Source of the DNA: Alloalcanivorax marinus
GTDB lineage: Bacteria > Pseudomonadota > Gammaproteobacteria > Pseudomonadales > Alcanivoracaceae
Assembly: GCF_016785095.1 (NCBI RefSeq)
Contig: NZ_JAEKJB010000002.1
Location: 186,001 to 250,000, forward strand
Direction: 5' to 3'
DNA: 64,000 nucleotides
Shown here: positions 34,480-44,050 of the stretch, piece by piece
Layout: the number at the start of each line of letters is the position of its first letter
How positions within the stretch are numbered: the stretch's first letter is position 1
Translations under genes and position numbers: made by a program
The notes under the pieces: generated by a model
Told to the model about the DNA's origin: nothing
The model's database searches: none
What the model saw: only the letters and a program-made list of their open reading frames with translations

Positions 34480-34621
34480 GCCGGCCGCCGCCGCGGCCGT
34501 TGGTTGCAACTTGCAACGGCGCTTCCACCGGCAAGGCCTGTCTCGCGCCTGCATCCTGTATCTTGAATCCTGTATCCTTACCCCCCATTCCATAACGCAC
34601 AGTTTTCGACAGGTACCCGCG

Positions 34622-34906
34622 ATGTCTTCCGCTCCCTCTTTTGACCAGATGATCGACTCCATGACCCTGGAGGTCTGGCACAACATGCGCACCGCCGTGG
34701 AAACCGGTCGCTGGCCCGACGGTCGCAAGGTGAGCGATGAGCAGCGCGAGCTGTGTCTGCAGGCGGTGATCGCCTGGGAAGCCCGCAACCTGCCCGAGGA
34801 GGAGCGCACCGGCTACGTGCCCAGCCACTGCAAGAGCCAGGCGGGCGGCGGGGAATCCGAGCAGCCGGTGTCCCTGCGCCCCGCCGGCGGAAAAGGAGAA
34901 CACTGA
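34622..34906 (+). CDS. DUF1315 (YeaC-like) protein
   Basis: A 94-aa soluble protein. The motif SMTLEVWHNMRTAVETGRWPDGRKVSDEQRELCLQAVIAWE is characteristic of the YeaC/DUF1315 family, whose function is unknown. The stop codon overlaps the pepN start by one base, so the two are cotranscribed and probably coupled. Start ATG at 34622. Confidence 0.85.
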   Translation: MSSAPSFDQMIDSMTLEVWHNMRTAVETGRWPDGRKVSDEQRELCLQAVIAWEARNLPEEERTGYVPSHCKSQAGGGESEQPVSLRPAGGKGEH

Positions 34907-37536
34907 TGAGAGACGGACAACCCAACCCGGTCACCCGCCTGGCGGACTACCAGCCGCCGGCCTGGCTAGTGCCCGACACCAGCCTGGACGTGGACCTGCG
35001 CGATGGCCACGCCCTGGTCACCGCCCGTTTGACCCTGCGCCGCAACCCGGCCCGCGACGACCAGCCGGCGGATCTGGTGCTCGACGGCGAGAACCTGGAC
35101 CTGCGCGCCCTGACCCTGGACGACCGTGAACTCAAGCCCGGCGACGACTACCGCCTGGACGGCCCGAAGCTGGTGATCCCCGGCGCCCCGGACGCCTTCA
35201 CCCTGACCTCCGTGGTGCGCATCGAGCCGGAAAAGAACACCGCCCTGGAGGGCCTGTACCGCTCCAACGGCATGTACTGCACGCAATGCGAGGCGGAAGG
35301 CTTCCGCCGCATCACCTTTTTCCCGGATCGCCCGGACGTGCTCAGCCGCTTCACCACCACCATCCACGCCGACAAGAGCGCCTACCCGCTGCTGCTCTCC
35401 AACGGCAACCCGGTGGACGCCGGCGAGGAAGAGGGCGACCGCCACTTCGCCACCTGGGAAGACCCGTTCCCCAAACCCTGCTACCTGTTTGCCCTGGTGG
35501 CCGGAGACCTGGCCTGCCTGTCGGACACCTTCACCACCGCCTCCGGCCGTGAAGTGGCCCTGCGCCTGTACGCCGAGCACCGCGACCTGGACAAGCTCGA
35601 CCACGCCATGGATTCACTCAAGCGCGCCATGGCCTGGGACGAACAGGTGTTCGGCCGCGAATACGACCTGGACATCTTCCAGATCGTGGCGGTCAGCCAC
35701 TTCAACATGGGCGCCATGGAGAACAAGGGCCTCAACATCTTCAACACCTCCTGCGTGCTGGCCCACCCCGACACCACCACCGACGCCGCCTTCGAGCGGG
35801 TGGAATCCGTGGTCGCCCACGAGTACTTCCACAACTGGAGCGGCAACCGGGTCACCTGCCGCGATTGGTTCCAGCTCAGCCTCAAGGAAGGCTTCACCGT
35901 GTTCCGCGACCAGGAGTTCTCCTCGGACATGAACTCCCGCGCCGTGGTGCGGGTGGAAAACGTGGATTTCCTGGTCAACCATCAGTTCCCCGAGGACCAG
36001 GGCCCCATGGCCCACCCGGTGCGCCCGGCGGCCTACCAGAAGATCGACAACTTCTACACCCTGACCGTCTACGAGAAGGGCGCCGAGATCGTGCGCATGC
36101 AGCATCAGTTGCTCGGCGCCAAGGACTTCCGCCGCGCCACCGACCTCTACTTCGAGCGCTTCGACGGCCAGGCGGTTACCTGCGACGACTTCGTGGCCTG
36201 CATGGAAGAAGTGTCCGGGCTCGACCTGACCCAGTTCAAACGCTGGTACAGCCAGGCCGGCACCCCGGTGCTCACGGTCACCGACGACTACCGGGATGGC
36301 GAATACCAGCTCACCATTGAGCAGCACACCCCGGCCACCCCCGGCGAACCGGACAAGCAGCCGCTGATGATCCCGATCAAACTGGCCCTCCTGGACGGCC
36401 AGGGCCGGCCGCTGCCCCTGGACGACCAGGGCGGCACCGAAACCGTGGCGATCCTGCGCGAGCCCCGCCAGGTGTTCCGCTTCCGGCTGCCGGAACAGCC
36501 CACGCCGTCCCTGCTGCGCGGCTTCTCCGCGCCGGTGTCGCTGCGCTACGACTTCAGCGAGGAGCAGCTCGTCACGCTGCTGGCCCACGACAGCGACGGC
36601 TTCTGCCGCTGGGATGCCGCTCAGCGCCTCTACTTCGCCGCCCTGGCGCGCATCATCGACGATGGCGAAAGCGCCGCCGACCAGTTGCCCCGGCTCGCTC
36701 CGGTGCTGGAGCGGGTCATCGCCCGCGCCGCCGAGGACCCGGCCCAGGCCGCGCTGCTGCTCGGCCTGCCCGCCGAAAACGCGGTCGGCGACCGCCACGC
36801 GCCGCTGCGCCCGCAACGGGTCCATCAGGCGGTGAGCGGCCTGCGCGCCGCTCTCGGCGAGGCCCTGGCCGACCACTGGTGGCGCCTGGCCGAGCAGTTC
36901 GACGAGCCCCGCTACCAGAGCGGCGGCGATGCCATGGGCCGCCGCCGTCTGCGCCGGCTGGCCCTCGCCTACCTGGCCGCCGCCGCCGGGCAGGGCGCCC
37001 TCGACGCGACCAGGGTGGGCGAATACCTGGGCCGCGACTTCGACCAGCCGACCTGCATGACCAACGCCCAGGGCGCCCTGCGCGACCTGGTGCACAACGG
37101 CCTGGACGACCAGGGCCGCCTGGCCCGCTTCGCCGAGCAATGGGCCGATGAACCGCTGGTCATGGACCAGTGGTTCGCCATCCAGGCCACCGTGCCCGGC
37201 CCGGACACCGTGGCCCGGGCCGAGGCGCTGCTCGACCACCCGGCCTTCGAGTGGACCCTGCCCAACCGGGTGCGCGCGGTGATCGGCACCCTGGTCAACG
37301 GTAACCCGTCCGCCTTCCATGCCCCGGACGGCAGCGGCTACGCCCTGTTCGCCCGGGCGCTCAAGAAACTCGATGGCATCAACCCGCAGATCGCCGCCCG
37401 GCTCGCCAACGGCGGTGCCCGGCTCAAGCGCCTGGAGCCGGACCTGGCCGGCAAGCTCGGCGACGCCCTGCGTGGCATCCGCCCCGGCGCCTCCGCCAAC
37501 CTCGCCGAGGTGCTCGACCGCATCCTCGGCGCCTGA
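34906..37536 (+). CDS. pepN: Aminopeptidase N (M1 family)
   Basis: Zinc metallo-aminopeptidase of 876 aa, close to the 870 aa of E. coli PepN, acting in cytoplasmic peptide turnover. The exopeptidase motif GAMEN is at residues 269-273, the zinc ligands are in HEYFH at 305-309 with Glu328 as third ligand, and the C-terminal ARM-like helical domain is complete. The ATG at 34906 follows AAAAGGAGAA by 5 bp and replaces an upstream in-frame extension that overlaps the YeaC-like gene. Confidence 0.97.
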   Translation: MRDGQPNPVTRLADYQPPAWLVPDTSLDVDLRDGHALVTARLTLRRNPARDDQPADLVLDGENLDLRALTLDDRELKPGDDYRLDGPKLVIPGAPDAFTLTSVVRIEPEKNTALEGLYRSNGMYCTQCEAEGFRRITFFPDRPDVLSRFTTTIHADKSAYPLLLSNGNPVDAGEEEGDRHFATWEDPFPKPCYLFALVAGDLACLSDTFTTASGREVALRLYAEHRDLDKLDHAMDSLKRAMAWDEQVFGREYDLDIFQIVAVSHFNMGAMENKGLNIFNTSCVLAHPDTTTDAAFERVESVVAHEYFHNWSGNRVTCRDWFQLSLKEGFTVFRDQEFSSDMNSRAVVRVENVDFLVNHQFPEDQGPMAHPVRPAAYQKIDNFYTLTVYEKGAEIVRMQHQLLGAKDFRRATDLYFERFDGQAVTCDDFVACMEEVSGLDLTQFKRWYSQAGTPVLTVTDDYRDGEYQLTIEQHTPATPGEPDKQPLMIPIKLALLDGQGRPLPLDDQGGTETVAILREPRQVFRFRLPEQPTPSLLRGFSAPVSLRYDFSEEQLVTLLAHDSDGFCRWDAAQRLYFAALARIIDDGESAADQLPRLAPVLERVIARAAEDPAQAALLLGLPAENAVGDRHAPLRPQRVHQAVSGLRAALGEALADHWWRLAEQFDEPRYQSGGDAMGRRRLRRLALAYLAAAAGQGALDATRVGEYLGRDFDQPTCMTNAQGALRDLVHNGLDDQGRLARFAEQWADEPLVMDQWFAIQATVPGPDTVARAEALLDHPAFEWTLPNRVRAVIGTLVNGNPSAFHAPDGSGYALFARALKKLDGINPQIAARLANGGARLKRLEPDLAGKLGDALRGIRPGASANLAEVLDRILGA

Positions 37537-37550
37537 GCGCCGCCATCGCA

Positions 37551-37604
37551 AATCGCGACTGAAGTCGCTCCTCCCCCCCCGTAGGAGCGACTTCAGTCGC
37601 GATT
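37551..37604. repeat. REP pair with a C-tract spacer
   Basis: Two inverted copies after the pepN stop, separated by CTCCCCCCCC; the C-run is a likely site of length variation. Confidence 0.85.
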
Positions 37605-37663
37605 CGCCGCAGAACATCACGCCCAGGCGCCCCCGTCCCCGTGCCCCTGCCGCGCCGCTGGCG

Positions 37664-37669
37664 TATACT
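37664..37669 (+). promoter_or_regulatory. Possible -10 box of pyrD
   Basis: TATACT lies 30 bp before the pyrD GTG, followed by CCCCGCGCC. No clear -35 is seen. The downstream CG-rich start region resembles that of the phasin gene. Confidence 0.35.
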
Positions 37670-37698
37670 CCCCGCGCCGATCGCTCTGGAGCCGCCCC

Positions 37699-38697
37699 GT
37701 GCTGTACCGCCTTGCCCGTCCGCTGCTGTTTTCCCTGTCCGCCGAACAGGCCCATGACCTGACTCTGGACCTGCTGCGCCGGGGCGCCGGCAAGCTGCTG
37801 CCCGGCACCGTGCCGGACCGGCCGGCCTCGGTGATGGGCCTGGACCTGCCCAACCCGGTGGGCCTGGCCGCCGGCCTGGATAAGAACGGCGACTGCATCG
37901 ATGGCCTGGCCACCCTGGGCTTCGGTTTCCTGGAGGTGGGCACCGTCACCCCGCGCGCCCAGCCCGGCAACCCCAAGCCGCGCCTGTTCCGCCTGCCCGA
38001 GGCCCGCGCCATCATCAACCGCATGGGCTTCAACAACCACGGCGTCGACGCCCTGGTGGCCAATGTCCGCGCCAGCCGCTATCAAGGCGTGCTGGGCATC
38101 AACATCGGCAAGAACAAGGACACCCCGGTGGAAAACGCCGTGGACGACTACCTGATCTGCCAGGAGAAGGTCCACGCCCTGGCCAGCTATCTGGTGGTCA
38201 ATGTGTCCTCGCCGAACACCCCGGGGCTGCGCAGCCTGCAACACGGCGACGCCCTGGACGCGCTGCTCGGCACCCTGCGCGAGGCGCAAACCCGGCTCGA
38301 CCAGCAAAACGGCAAGCGCGTGCCCCTGGTGATCAAGATCGCCCCGGACAACAACGAGCAGGAACTGGGCGCCATGGCGGAAGCCTTCGTACGCCACGGC
38401 ATCGACGGCGTGTGCGTCGGCAACACCACCCTGGAGCGCCCCGGCGTGGAACGGCTCCAGCACGGCGGCGAGCAGGGCGGCCTGAGCGGCGCCCCGCTCA
38501 AACCCATCGCCGACCGGGCCCTGGCCACCATGCGCCGCGCCCTGGATGGCCGCCTGCCGATCATCGGCGTGGGTGGCATCCAGAGTGGCGCCGACGCCGT
38601 CGAGAAGCGGCGCCTGGGCGCCGACCTGGTGCAGGTCTATTCCGGCCTGATCTACCAGGGCCCCGGTCTGGTCCGCGACATCGTCAAGGCCTGGTAA
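37699..38697 (+). CDS. pyrD: Dihydroorotate dehydrogenase (quinone), class 2
   Basis: Oxidises dihydroorotate to orotate in pyrimidine synthesis, passing electrons to the quinone pool at the inner membrane. The 332-aa product has the N-terminal membrane-associating helices ([20 protein letters not shown]), the FMN motif [13 protein letters not shown], the class 2 active-site serine region [13 protein letters not shown], and [11 protein letters not shown]. The start is GTG at 37699; length is close to E. coli PyrD (336 aa). It converges with rmf. Confidence 0.97.
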   Translation: MLYRLARPLLFSLSAEQAHDLTLDLLRRGAGKLLPGTVPDRPASVMGLDLPNPVGLAAGLDKNGDCIDGLATLGFGFLEVGTVTPRAQPGNPKPRLFRLPEARAIINRMGFNNHGVDALVANVRASRYQGVLGINIGKNKDTPVENAVDDYLICQEKVHALASYLVVNVSSPNTPGLRSLQHGDALDALLGTLREAQTRLDQQNGKRVPLVIKIAPDNNEQELGAMAEAFVRHGIDGVCVGNTTLERPGVERLQHGGEQGGLSGAPLKPIADRALATMRRALDGRLPIIGVGGIQSGADAVEKRRLGADLVQVYSGLIYQGPGLVRDIVKAW

Positions 38698-38719
38698 ACC
38701 CGGCGCCGCAGAAGCGCCC

Positions 38720-38807
38720 TGTAGGAGCGACTTGTAGGAGCGACTTCAGTCGCGATCCAGCGCCGGATCAATGGCACCGCCCAATCGCGGCTAAAGCCGC
38801 TCCTACA
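38720..38807. repeat. REP cluster, three arms
   Basis: GTAGGAGCGACTT is duplicated head to tail at 38721-38745, giving one truncated and one full copy (ending 38756). An inverted copy CGCGGCTAAAGCCGCTCCTA follows at 38785-38807. Confidence 0.8.
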
Positions 38808-38840
38808 GTGCATTACCAGGGCAGGGTGGGCTGGCCGCCC

Positions 38841-38867
38841 AATTAAAAAGGGCCCTGGAGGGGCCCT
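38841..38867 (-). terminator. Rho-independent terminator of rmf
   Basis: AGGGCCC, TGGAG loop, GGGCCCT (38849-38867). On the minus strand it is followed by CTTTTTAATT. Confidence 0.8.
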
Positions 38868-38940
38868 GTGGGGTCGACGCGCGAAGCGCCGGCGCTGAAC
38901 GGAAAAACGTATCGAAATTGTTTGGTCTGGCTTGAAGCTT

Positions 38941-39144
38941 TCAGAGGTCCTTCAGGTTGTGAATGCCGGCAACGCCGATCATGCCTTGAACTTGGTTGGT
39001 GCGCCCTTCACGCCAGCCCTGCATCCAGTTACTGCGGGCCTGGAGGGCGCCGAAGGGGCAGAAATCGCGGGACTTTCCTCGGTATCCGGCCTGGTAGCCC
39101 CGGCTGTAGGCACGATCATCACGACTGCGTTTTTGTCGCTTCAT
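38941..39144 (-). CDS. rmf: Ribosome modulation factor
   Basis: A 67-aa basic protein that dimerises 70S ribosomes to 100S particles in stationary phase. The start MKRQKRSRDDRAYSRGYQAG matches the RMF N-terminus, and CPFGALQARSNWMQGWREGR is the conserved core. It is slightly longer than the E. coli protein (55 aa), with the tail VQGMIGVAGIHNLKDL. The ATG at 39144 lies 9 bp after GAGG; an ATG two codons upstream (39150) is possible. Placement between pyrD and rlmL matches Pseudomonas synteny. Confidence 0.93.
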   Translation of the reverse strand: MKRQKRSRDDRAYSRGYQAGYRGKSRDFCPFGALQARSNWMQGWREGRTNQVQGMIGVAGIHNLKDL

Positions 39145-39324
39145 AGACATTGTCCTCACTTGTCGTTTTCGAAAGCCTCGTAGTCGAGTATGGAAAAGCC
39201 CTCCCCGGGTGTCGAATAACAAGTCGCCATAATAGGGGAGGGTGTTAAACGGATGACGCATAACGGTCATTTTGATGAAATGGCCTGAAATTCAGTCCCA
39301 TCAGGTACTTACAAGGCGAAGCCC

Positions 39325-41436
39325 ATGCAATTCATCATCACCTGCCTGCCCGGCCTGGCGCCGCTGCTCGCCGACGAGCTCACCGAATTGGGCATGTCGG
39401 TAACGGATCGCGGTAACGCCCATGTGGCCATCGAGGGCCGCCAGCAGGACGGCCTGCGCGCCTGCCTGTGGTCGCGGCTCGCCGAGCGGGTGCTGCTGCC
39501 GGTGGCGGAGCTGGCGGTGCCCCCGGAAGACGCTCCGGAAAAGCTCGCCGAGGCGGTGGACTGGCACGCCCTGGTTCCCCCGGGCGGAGCCCTGCATCTG
39601 AGCCTGGATCATGGCAAGGGCGTGCGCGGCGACAGCCGGGTAAGCACCAAGCGCCTGTTGCGCGGCCTGCCCACCGACATCACCGTGGCACGCCGGGAAG
39701 CCGGTGCCTGCTGCCTGCGCGCCCGGCTCGACCCGGACGCCGCCTGGCTGTGGCTGGACCTGGCCGGCACGCCCCTGCACCGGCGCGGCTACCGCCTGGC
39801 CGGCGGCCGCGCGCCGCTGCGCGAGAACCTGGCCGCGGCCCTGCTGCGCGCCGGTGGCTGGCACCGTGACGACCGTCCTGGCCTGCTGGTGGACCCCTTC
39901 TGCGGCAGCGGCACGGTGGCCATCGAGGCCGCCTGGATGGCCGCCGGCATCGCCCCCGGCGCCCTGCGCAAGGACTACGGCTTCCAGGCCTGGCGCGGCT
40001 GCCGCCAGACCCTGGCCCAGGAGGCCCTGGCTGAAGCCGCCGCCAGCCTGGAAAGCCCGGCGGCGCTGCCCGCCCTGAAAGGCTTCGACGCCGACAACGA
40101 CGCCCTCAAGTACGCCCAGCACAACGCCGAGCGGGCCGGCATGGCCGGCGCCATCCACTTCGAGCGCCGCGAGCTGGGCAACCTGCGTGACCGGGACCTG
40201 GCCGCCGAGGGCCTGGTGGTCACCAACCCGCCCTGGGGCGAGCGCCTCGACGAGCAGGAGCAGGCCGCCTGGCTGTACGCCGGCCTGGGCCGCCTGCTCG
40301 GCGAGAAAGCCCCGGCCTGGCGGGCGGTGCTGCTGGGTGCCGACGTCACCGCCCTGGACCGCGCCGGCATGGATCTGGAAGCACAATGGAAGGTGCGCAA
40401 CGGCGCCCTCACCAACTTCATCCGCGTCAGCCGGCCACGCCCGCCGGCCCCCCGGGAGCCGCTGCGGGTCGGCGAGGCGCCCAGTTTCGAGCTGCCGGCG
40501 CCGGCGGTGCCGCTGTTCAACCGGCTGCGTAAGAACGGCAAGCACCTGCGCCGCTGGCTCGACCGGGAAGACATTCAGGCCTACCGCCTCTACGACCGGG
40601 ACCTGCCGGAATTCAACGTGGCCGTGGATATCTACGGCGACCAGGTGCTGGTGCAGGAATTCAAGGCCCCCTCCACCGTGGACCCGGAAAAAGCCCGCCA
40701 GCGCCGCCAGTGGGCGGTCACCGCCACCCGCGCCGCCCTCGGCGTGCACCGCGAGCAGGTGCACCTGCGCACCCGCGAGCGCCAGAAGGGCCGCGACCAG
40801 TACCGCAAGCTCAACAATCAGAACCGCTACCAGGTGGTCCGCGAAGGCCGCGCCCACCTGCTGGTCAACCTGGATGACTACCTGGACACCGGCCTGTTCC
40901 TGGACCACCGGCCCATGCGCCTGCGTATCGCCGAGGAGGCCGCCGGCAAGCGCTTTCTCAACCTGTTCGCCTACACCGGCGCCGCCACCGTCCAGGCCCT
41001 GGCCGGCGGCGCCCGCCGCGCGGTCACCGTGGATACCTCGCGGCGCTACCTGGACTGGGCCGGCTGCAACCTGGCGCTCAACGGCTTCGCCACCGACCGC
41101 CACCCGCTGGTACGCGCCGACGCCCAGGCCTGGCTGGACGACTGCAAGGAACAGTTCGACCTGGTATTTTGCGATCCGCCCACTTTTTCCAATAATAAGG
41201 GGCGCGACGATTTCGTCGTCCAGGAGCACCACGGCGATCTGATCCGCCGCATCATGAAACGGCTGGAACCGGGCGGCGTGCTGTATTTCTCCTGCAACTA
41301 CCGCCGCTTCGAACTGGAGGAGAGCCTGCGCCGCTGGTACGCCGTGGAGGACCTCACCGGCTGGAGCCTGCCGGAGGACTTCCGTCGCAACGGCGCCATT
41401 CACCACTGTTACGCGATTCGACATGCCGATGACTAA
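39325..41436 (+). CDS. rlmL: Bifunctional 23S rRNA methyltransferase RlmKL (m7G2069/m2G2445)
   Basis: A 703-aa fusion, the same size as E. coli RlmKL (702). It has an N-terminal THUMP domain, then the RlmL methyltransferase with DPFCGSGTVAIEAAWMA and the catalytic motif VVTNPPWGERL. The C-terminal RlmK methyltransferase has LNLFAYTGAATVQALAGGA and VFCDPPTFSNNKG. It modifies helix 74 and nearby positions of 23S rRNA during ribosome assembly. Its stop lies inside the start of the next gene, within a tandem duplication. Confidence 0.97.
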   Translation: MQFIITCLPGLAPLLADELTELGMSVTDRGNAHVAIEGRQQDGLRACLWSRLAERVLLPVAELAVPPEDAPEKLAEAVDWHALVPPGGALHLSLDHGKGVRGDSRVSTKRLLRGLPTDITVARREAGACCLRARLDPDAAWLWLDLAGTPLHRRGYRLAGGRAPLRENLAAALLRAGGWHRDDRPGLLVDPFCGSGTVAIEAAWMAAGIAPGALRKDYGFQAWRGCRQTLAQEALAEAAASLESPAALPALKGFDADNDALKYAQHNAERAGMAGAIHFERRELGNLRDRDLAAEGLVVTNPPWGERLDEQEQAAWLYAGLGRLLGEKAPAWRAVLLGADVTALDRAGMDLEAQWKVRNGALTNFIRVSRPRPPAPREPLRVGEAPSFELPAPAVPLFNRLRKNGKHLRRWLDREDIQAYRLYDRDLPEFNVAVDIYGDQVLVQEFKAPSTVDPEKARQRRQWAVTATRAALGVHREQVHLRTRERQKGRDQYRKLNNQNRYQVVREGRAHLLVNLDDYLDTGLFLDHRPMRLRIAEEAAGKRFLNLFAYTGAATVQALAGGARRAVTVDTSRRYLDWAGCNLALNGFATDRHPLVRADAQAWLDDCKEQFDLVFCDPPTFSNNKGRDDFVVQEHHGDLIRRIMKRLEPGGVLYFSCNYRRFELEESLRRWYAVEDLTGWSLPEDFRRNGAIHHCYAIRHADD

Positions 41437-41707
41437 GACACCGGAGATGACTAAGACACCGGAAGTGACGCTCTACACCACCAAGGGATGCCATCTGTGC
41501 GAAAAAGCACGCGAGCTGGTGCTGACCGTCAACCCTGATACCCTCATTCACGAGGTGGACATCGCCGAGGATGATACCCTCATGGAGGAATACCAGACCT
41601 GGATACCGGTGCTCCGGCGCGGGCCTCTCAGGGAACTGGTCTGGCCCTTTGGGCTGCTCGAGGTGAACGCCATGTTGTCCGAATCCGGCAGCCCCCACAA
41701 AGCCTGA
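41423..41707 (+). CDS. Glutaredoxin-like (DUF836) protein
   Basis: A 94-aa thioredoxin-fold protein with redox motif CHLC (TLYTTKGCHLCEKARELV) and the cis-Pro segment TWIPVLRRG. Such proteins act as small thiol reductants or adaptors. It overlaps the end of rlmL by 14 bp. Three in-frame ATGs are possible (41423, 41429, 41447); the last two stand at the head of two copies of an 18-bp tandem duplication, so the N-terminus repeats MTKTPE. The true start is undecided. Confidence 0.85.
   Translation: MPMTKTPEMTKTPEVTLYTTKGCHLCEKARELVLTVNPDTLIHEVDIAEDDTLMEEYQTWIPVLRRGPLRELVWPFGLLEVNAMLSESGSPHKA
41429..41464. repeat. 18-bp perfect-but-one tandem duplication
   Basis: ATGACTAAGACACCGGAG is followed at once by ATGACTAAGACACCGGAA. 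It duplicates the start region of the glutaredoxin-like gene and a copy of the rlmL stop codon. Confidence 0.95.
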
Positions 41708-41719
41708 AAGGAGAGCCCC

Positions 41720-42118
41720 ATGCCCATCGTCGACCCGGACCCGAAACGCCTGCCGGACATCCTCAAGAGCATTCCCGCCGACACCCCCATCGTCATGCTC
41801 AACCTGTTGCGCTTCCGCGACGTGGCCCGCTACAAGGACGGCGACGCCGATTACGACGGCCGCGAAGCCTACCGCCGCTACTCCAAGGTGGCGTTCCAGA
41901 AAGTCCAGGGCGTGGGCGGCGAGCTGGTCTGGTCCGGTGACACCCTGGCCGGCGTCATCGCCCCGGAAGAGGAGCACTGGGACGAAGTCCTGCTGGTGCG
42001 CTATCCCTCGATCCAGGCGTTCGCGAAAATGCTCGCCGACCCGGAGTACAAGGAAGCCACCAAACACCGCACCGCTGCCCTCGCCGAAGCCCGCCTGATC
42101 TGCAACCAAGAGAAATAG
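41720..42118 (+). CDS. DUF1330 family protein
   Basis: A 132-aa soluble protein of the dimeric alpha/beta barrel type. PIVMLNLLRFRDVARY near the N-terminus and WDEVLLVRYPSIQAFAKMLADPEYKEATKHRTAALAEARLI at the C-terminus match DUF1330. Family function is unknown. It follows the glutaredoxin-like gene by 12 bp with AAGGAGAG as ribosome site. Confidence 0.85.
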   Translation: MPIVDPDPKRLPDILKSIPADTPIVMLNLLRFRDVARYKDGDADYDGREAYRRYSKVAFQKVQGVGGELVWSGDTLAGVIAPEEEHWDEVLLVRYPSIQAFAKMLADPEYKEATKHRTAALAEARLICNQEK

Positions 42119-42217
42119 GCTATAAGCAAAGAACCAACCACTGCTTGCAGGTTATAAAAAAACCGCTACCATCCGGCCAATGCTGGACCACCAGACCGCT
42201 GGAGCCTTGGCCGCCCG

Positions 42218-43990
42218 ATGACACCGGAAATGATCTATACCACGCTGGTGGTGCTCGCCGTGCTGGCGGCCCTGGCCAGCAACCGGGTGCCCGCCGAGGT
42301 CACCATGATGGCCGCCCTGGTGCTGGTGCTGGTGGGCGACGTGATCACCCCGGAGCAAGCCCTGGCCGGCTTCGCCAACCCGGGCCTGATGACCGTCGCC
42401 GTGCTCTACGTGGTGGCCGCCGCCCTGCGTGACACCGGCGCCATCTTCTGGGTCGCCCATAAGCTCCTCGGCCAGCCGAAAAGCGCCCTCGGCAGCCAGC
42501 TCCGCCTGATCGCGCCCACCTCCCTGCTCAGCGCCTTCCTCAACAACACCACCGTGGTGGCGATGATGATCCCGGCGGTGCAGGAATGGGCCCAGCGCCT
42601 GCGGCTCTCCGCCTCGCAGCTGCTGCTGCCGCTCAGCTACGCCGCCATCCTCGGCGGCACCTGCACCCTGATCGGCACCAGCACCAACCTGGTGGTCGAC
42701 GGCATGATGCAGGAACGCGGCCTGGACGGCTTCCACATCTTCGATCTGGCCTGGGTCGGCGTGCCCCTGCTGATCGCCGGCAGCCTGTTCCTGCTGCTGT
42801 TTGGCCGTCGCCTGCTGCCCCACCGCCAGGGCATGGTCGAGCAGGTCGAGCGCGCCCGGGAATACCACGTGGAGGTGGTCCTCCCGGAGGGCAGCCCCCT
42901 GCACAACAAGACCATCCAGGACGCCGGCCTGCGCAACCTGACCCACGGCTACCTCACCGAAATCCAGCGCGGCGACAAGCTGTTCACCGCCGTTGGCCCG
43001 GACATGCTGCTCCAGGCCGGCGACCAGCTCGCCTTTATCGGCGCCCCGGACTGCGCCCGTGAACTGCAACGCATCAACGGTCTGGTCCCCGCCCACGGCG
43101 GCGCCCACAAGCTGCGCCTCAACAACCACCAGCGCTGCCTGGTGGAAGTGGTGATCGGCCCGGAATTCCCCGGCCTCAACCAGAGCGTCAAACAAGCCGG
43201 CTTCCGCACCCGCTACCAGGCCGCCATCCTCAGCATCAGCCGCGCCGGCCGTCGCCTGCCCGGCAAGGTCGGCGAGCAGATCCTGCGCGTCGGCGACACC
43301 CTGCTGCTGGAAACCGGCAACGCCTTCGTCGAGCAATACCGCTACCGCCGCGACTTCATGCTGGTCAGCCCGCTCAGCGACTCCACCCCGCCGGACTTCA
43401 GCAAGGCGCCGCTGGCCACCGCCATCCTGGTGGGCATGGTCGGCGTCAACGTGCTCGGCCTGCTGTCGGTGCTGGAAGCCGCCTTCATCGCCGCCGGCCT
43501 GCTGCTCGTCACCCGCTGCGTCACCGTCAACCGCGCGCGCATGAACGTCAGCGTCAACCTGCCCGTGCTGGTGGTCATCGGCGCCGCCTTCGCCCTCGGT
43601 ACCGCCCTGGAAGAAAGCGGCACCGCCGGCTGGATCGTCGACGCCCTGATCGGGCAGGGCCTCGACAACCCCTGGCTGGCCCTGCTCGCCATCTACCTGA
43701 TCACCGCCCTGTTCACCGAAGTAATCACCAACAACGCCGCCGCCGTCCTGGTCTTCCCCATCGCCAACGGCGTCGCCGCCCAACTCGGCGTCAGCCCGCT
43801 GCCCTACATCGTCGCCGTCATGTTCGCCGCCAGCGCCAGCTTCATGACCCCGCTCGGCTACCAGACCAACCTCATGGTCATGGGCCCCGGCGGCTACCGC
43901 TTCACCGACTACCTCAAGATCGGCGTACCCATGTCGATCCTGGCGGCGGCGGTCAGTACCACCCTGATCCCCCTGGTGTGGGCGTTTTGA
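42218..43990 (+). CDS. SLC13-family permease with two RCK_C (TrkA-C) domains, probable sulfate transporter
   Basis: A 590-aa inner-membrane transporter. TM helices fill residues 1-210, with the SLC13 motif LNNTTVVAMMIP and the second motif GGTCTLIGTSTNLVV. Two soluble RCK_C-like domains follow at about 220-380 (EVVLPEGSPLHNKTIQDAGLR, EVVIGPEFPGLNQSVKQAG). Further TM helices from about 395 repeat the pattern (FTEVITNNAAAVLVFPIA). Proteins of this layout carry sulfate or dicarboxylates; the APS-kinase gene 60 bp downstream favours sulfate. The ATG at 42218 begins MTPEMIYTTLVVLAVLAAL. Confidence 0.85.
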   Translation: MTPEMIYTTLVVLAVLAALASNRVPAEVTMMAALVLVLVGDVITPEQALAGFANPGLMTVAVLYVVAAALRDTGAIFWVAHKLLGQPKSALGSQLRLIAPTSLLSAFLNNTTVVAMMIPAVQEWAQRLRLSASQLLLPLSYAAILGGTCTLIGTSTNLVVDGMMQERGLDGFHIFDLAWVGVPLLIAGSLFLLLFGRRLLPHRQGMVEQVERAREYHVEVVLPEGSPLHNKTIQDAGLRNLTHGYLTEIQRGDKLFTAVGPDMLLQAGDQLAFIGAPDCARELQRINGLVPAHGGAHKLRLNNHQRCLVEVVIGPEFPGLNQSVKQAGFRTRYQAAILSISRAGRRLPGKVGEQILRVGDTLLLETGNAFVEQYRYRRDFMLVSPLSDSTPPDFSKAPLATAILVGMVGVNVLGLLSVLEAAFIAAGLLLVTRCVTVNRARMNVSVNLPVLVVIGAAFALGTALEESGTAGWIVDALIGQGLDNPWLALLAIYLITALFTEVITNNAAAVLVFPIANGVAAQLGVSPLPYIVAVMFAASASFMTPLGYQTNLMVMGPGGYRFTDYLKIGVPMSILAAAVSTTLIPLVWAF

Positions 43991-44050
43991 GGCGCCCATT
44001 CATGTAGAATCCCCGCCCGGGAACGAAATCGAACACACAAGGAGACCACC

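Noticed and set aside
35614-38463. A 949-codon open frame on the minus strand opposite pepN and pyrD
   Set aside because: It spans two well-identified plus-strand genes and a REP pair; the translation has no recognisable domain.
38720-38807. Repeated units resembling a short CRISPR array
   Set aside because: These are REP palindromes in inverted and truncated copies, with no regular spacers and no cas genes in the window.
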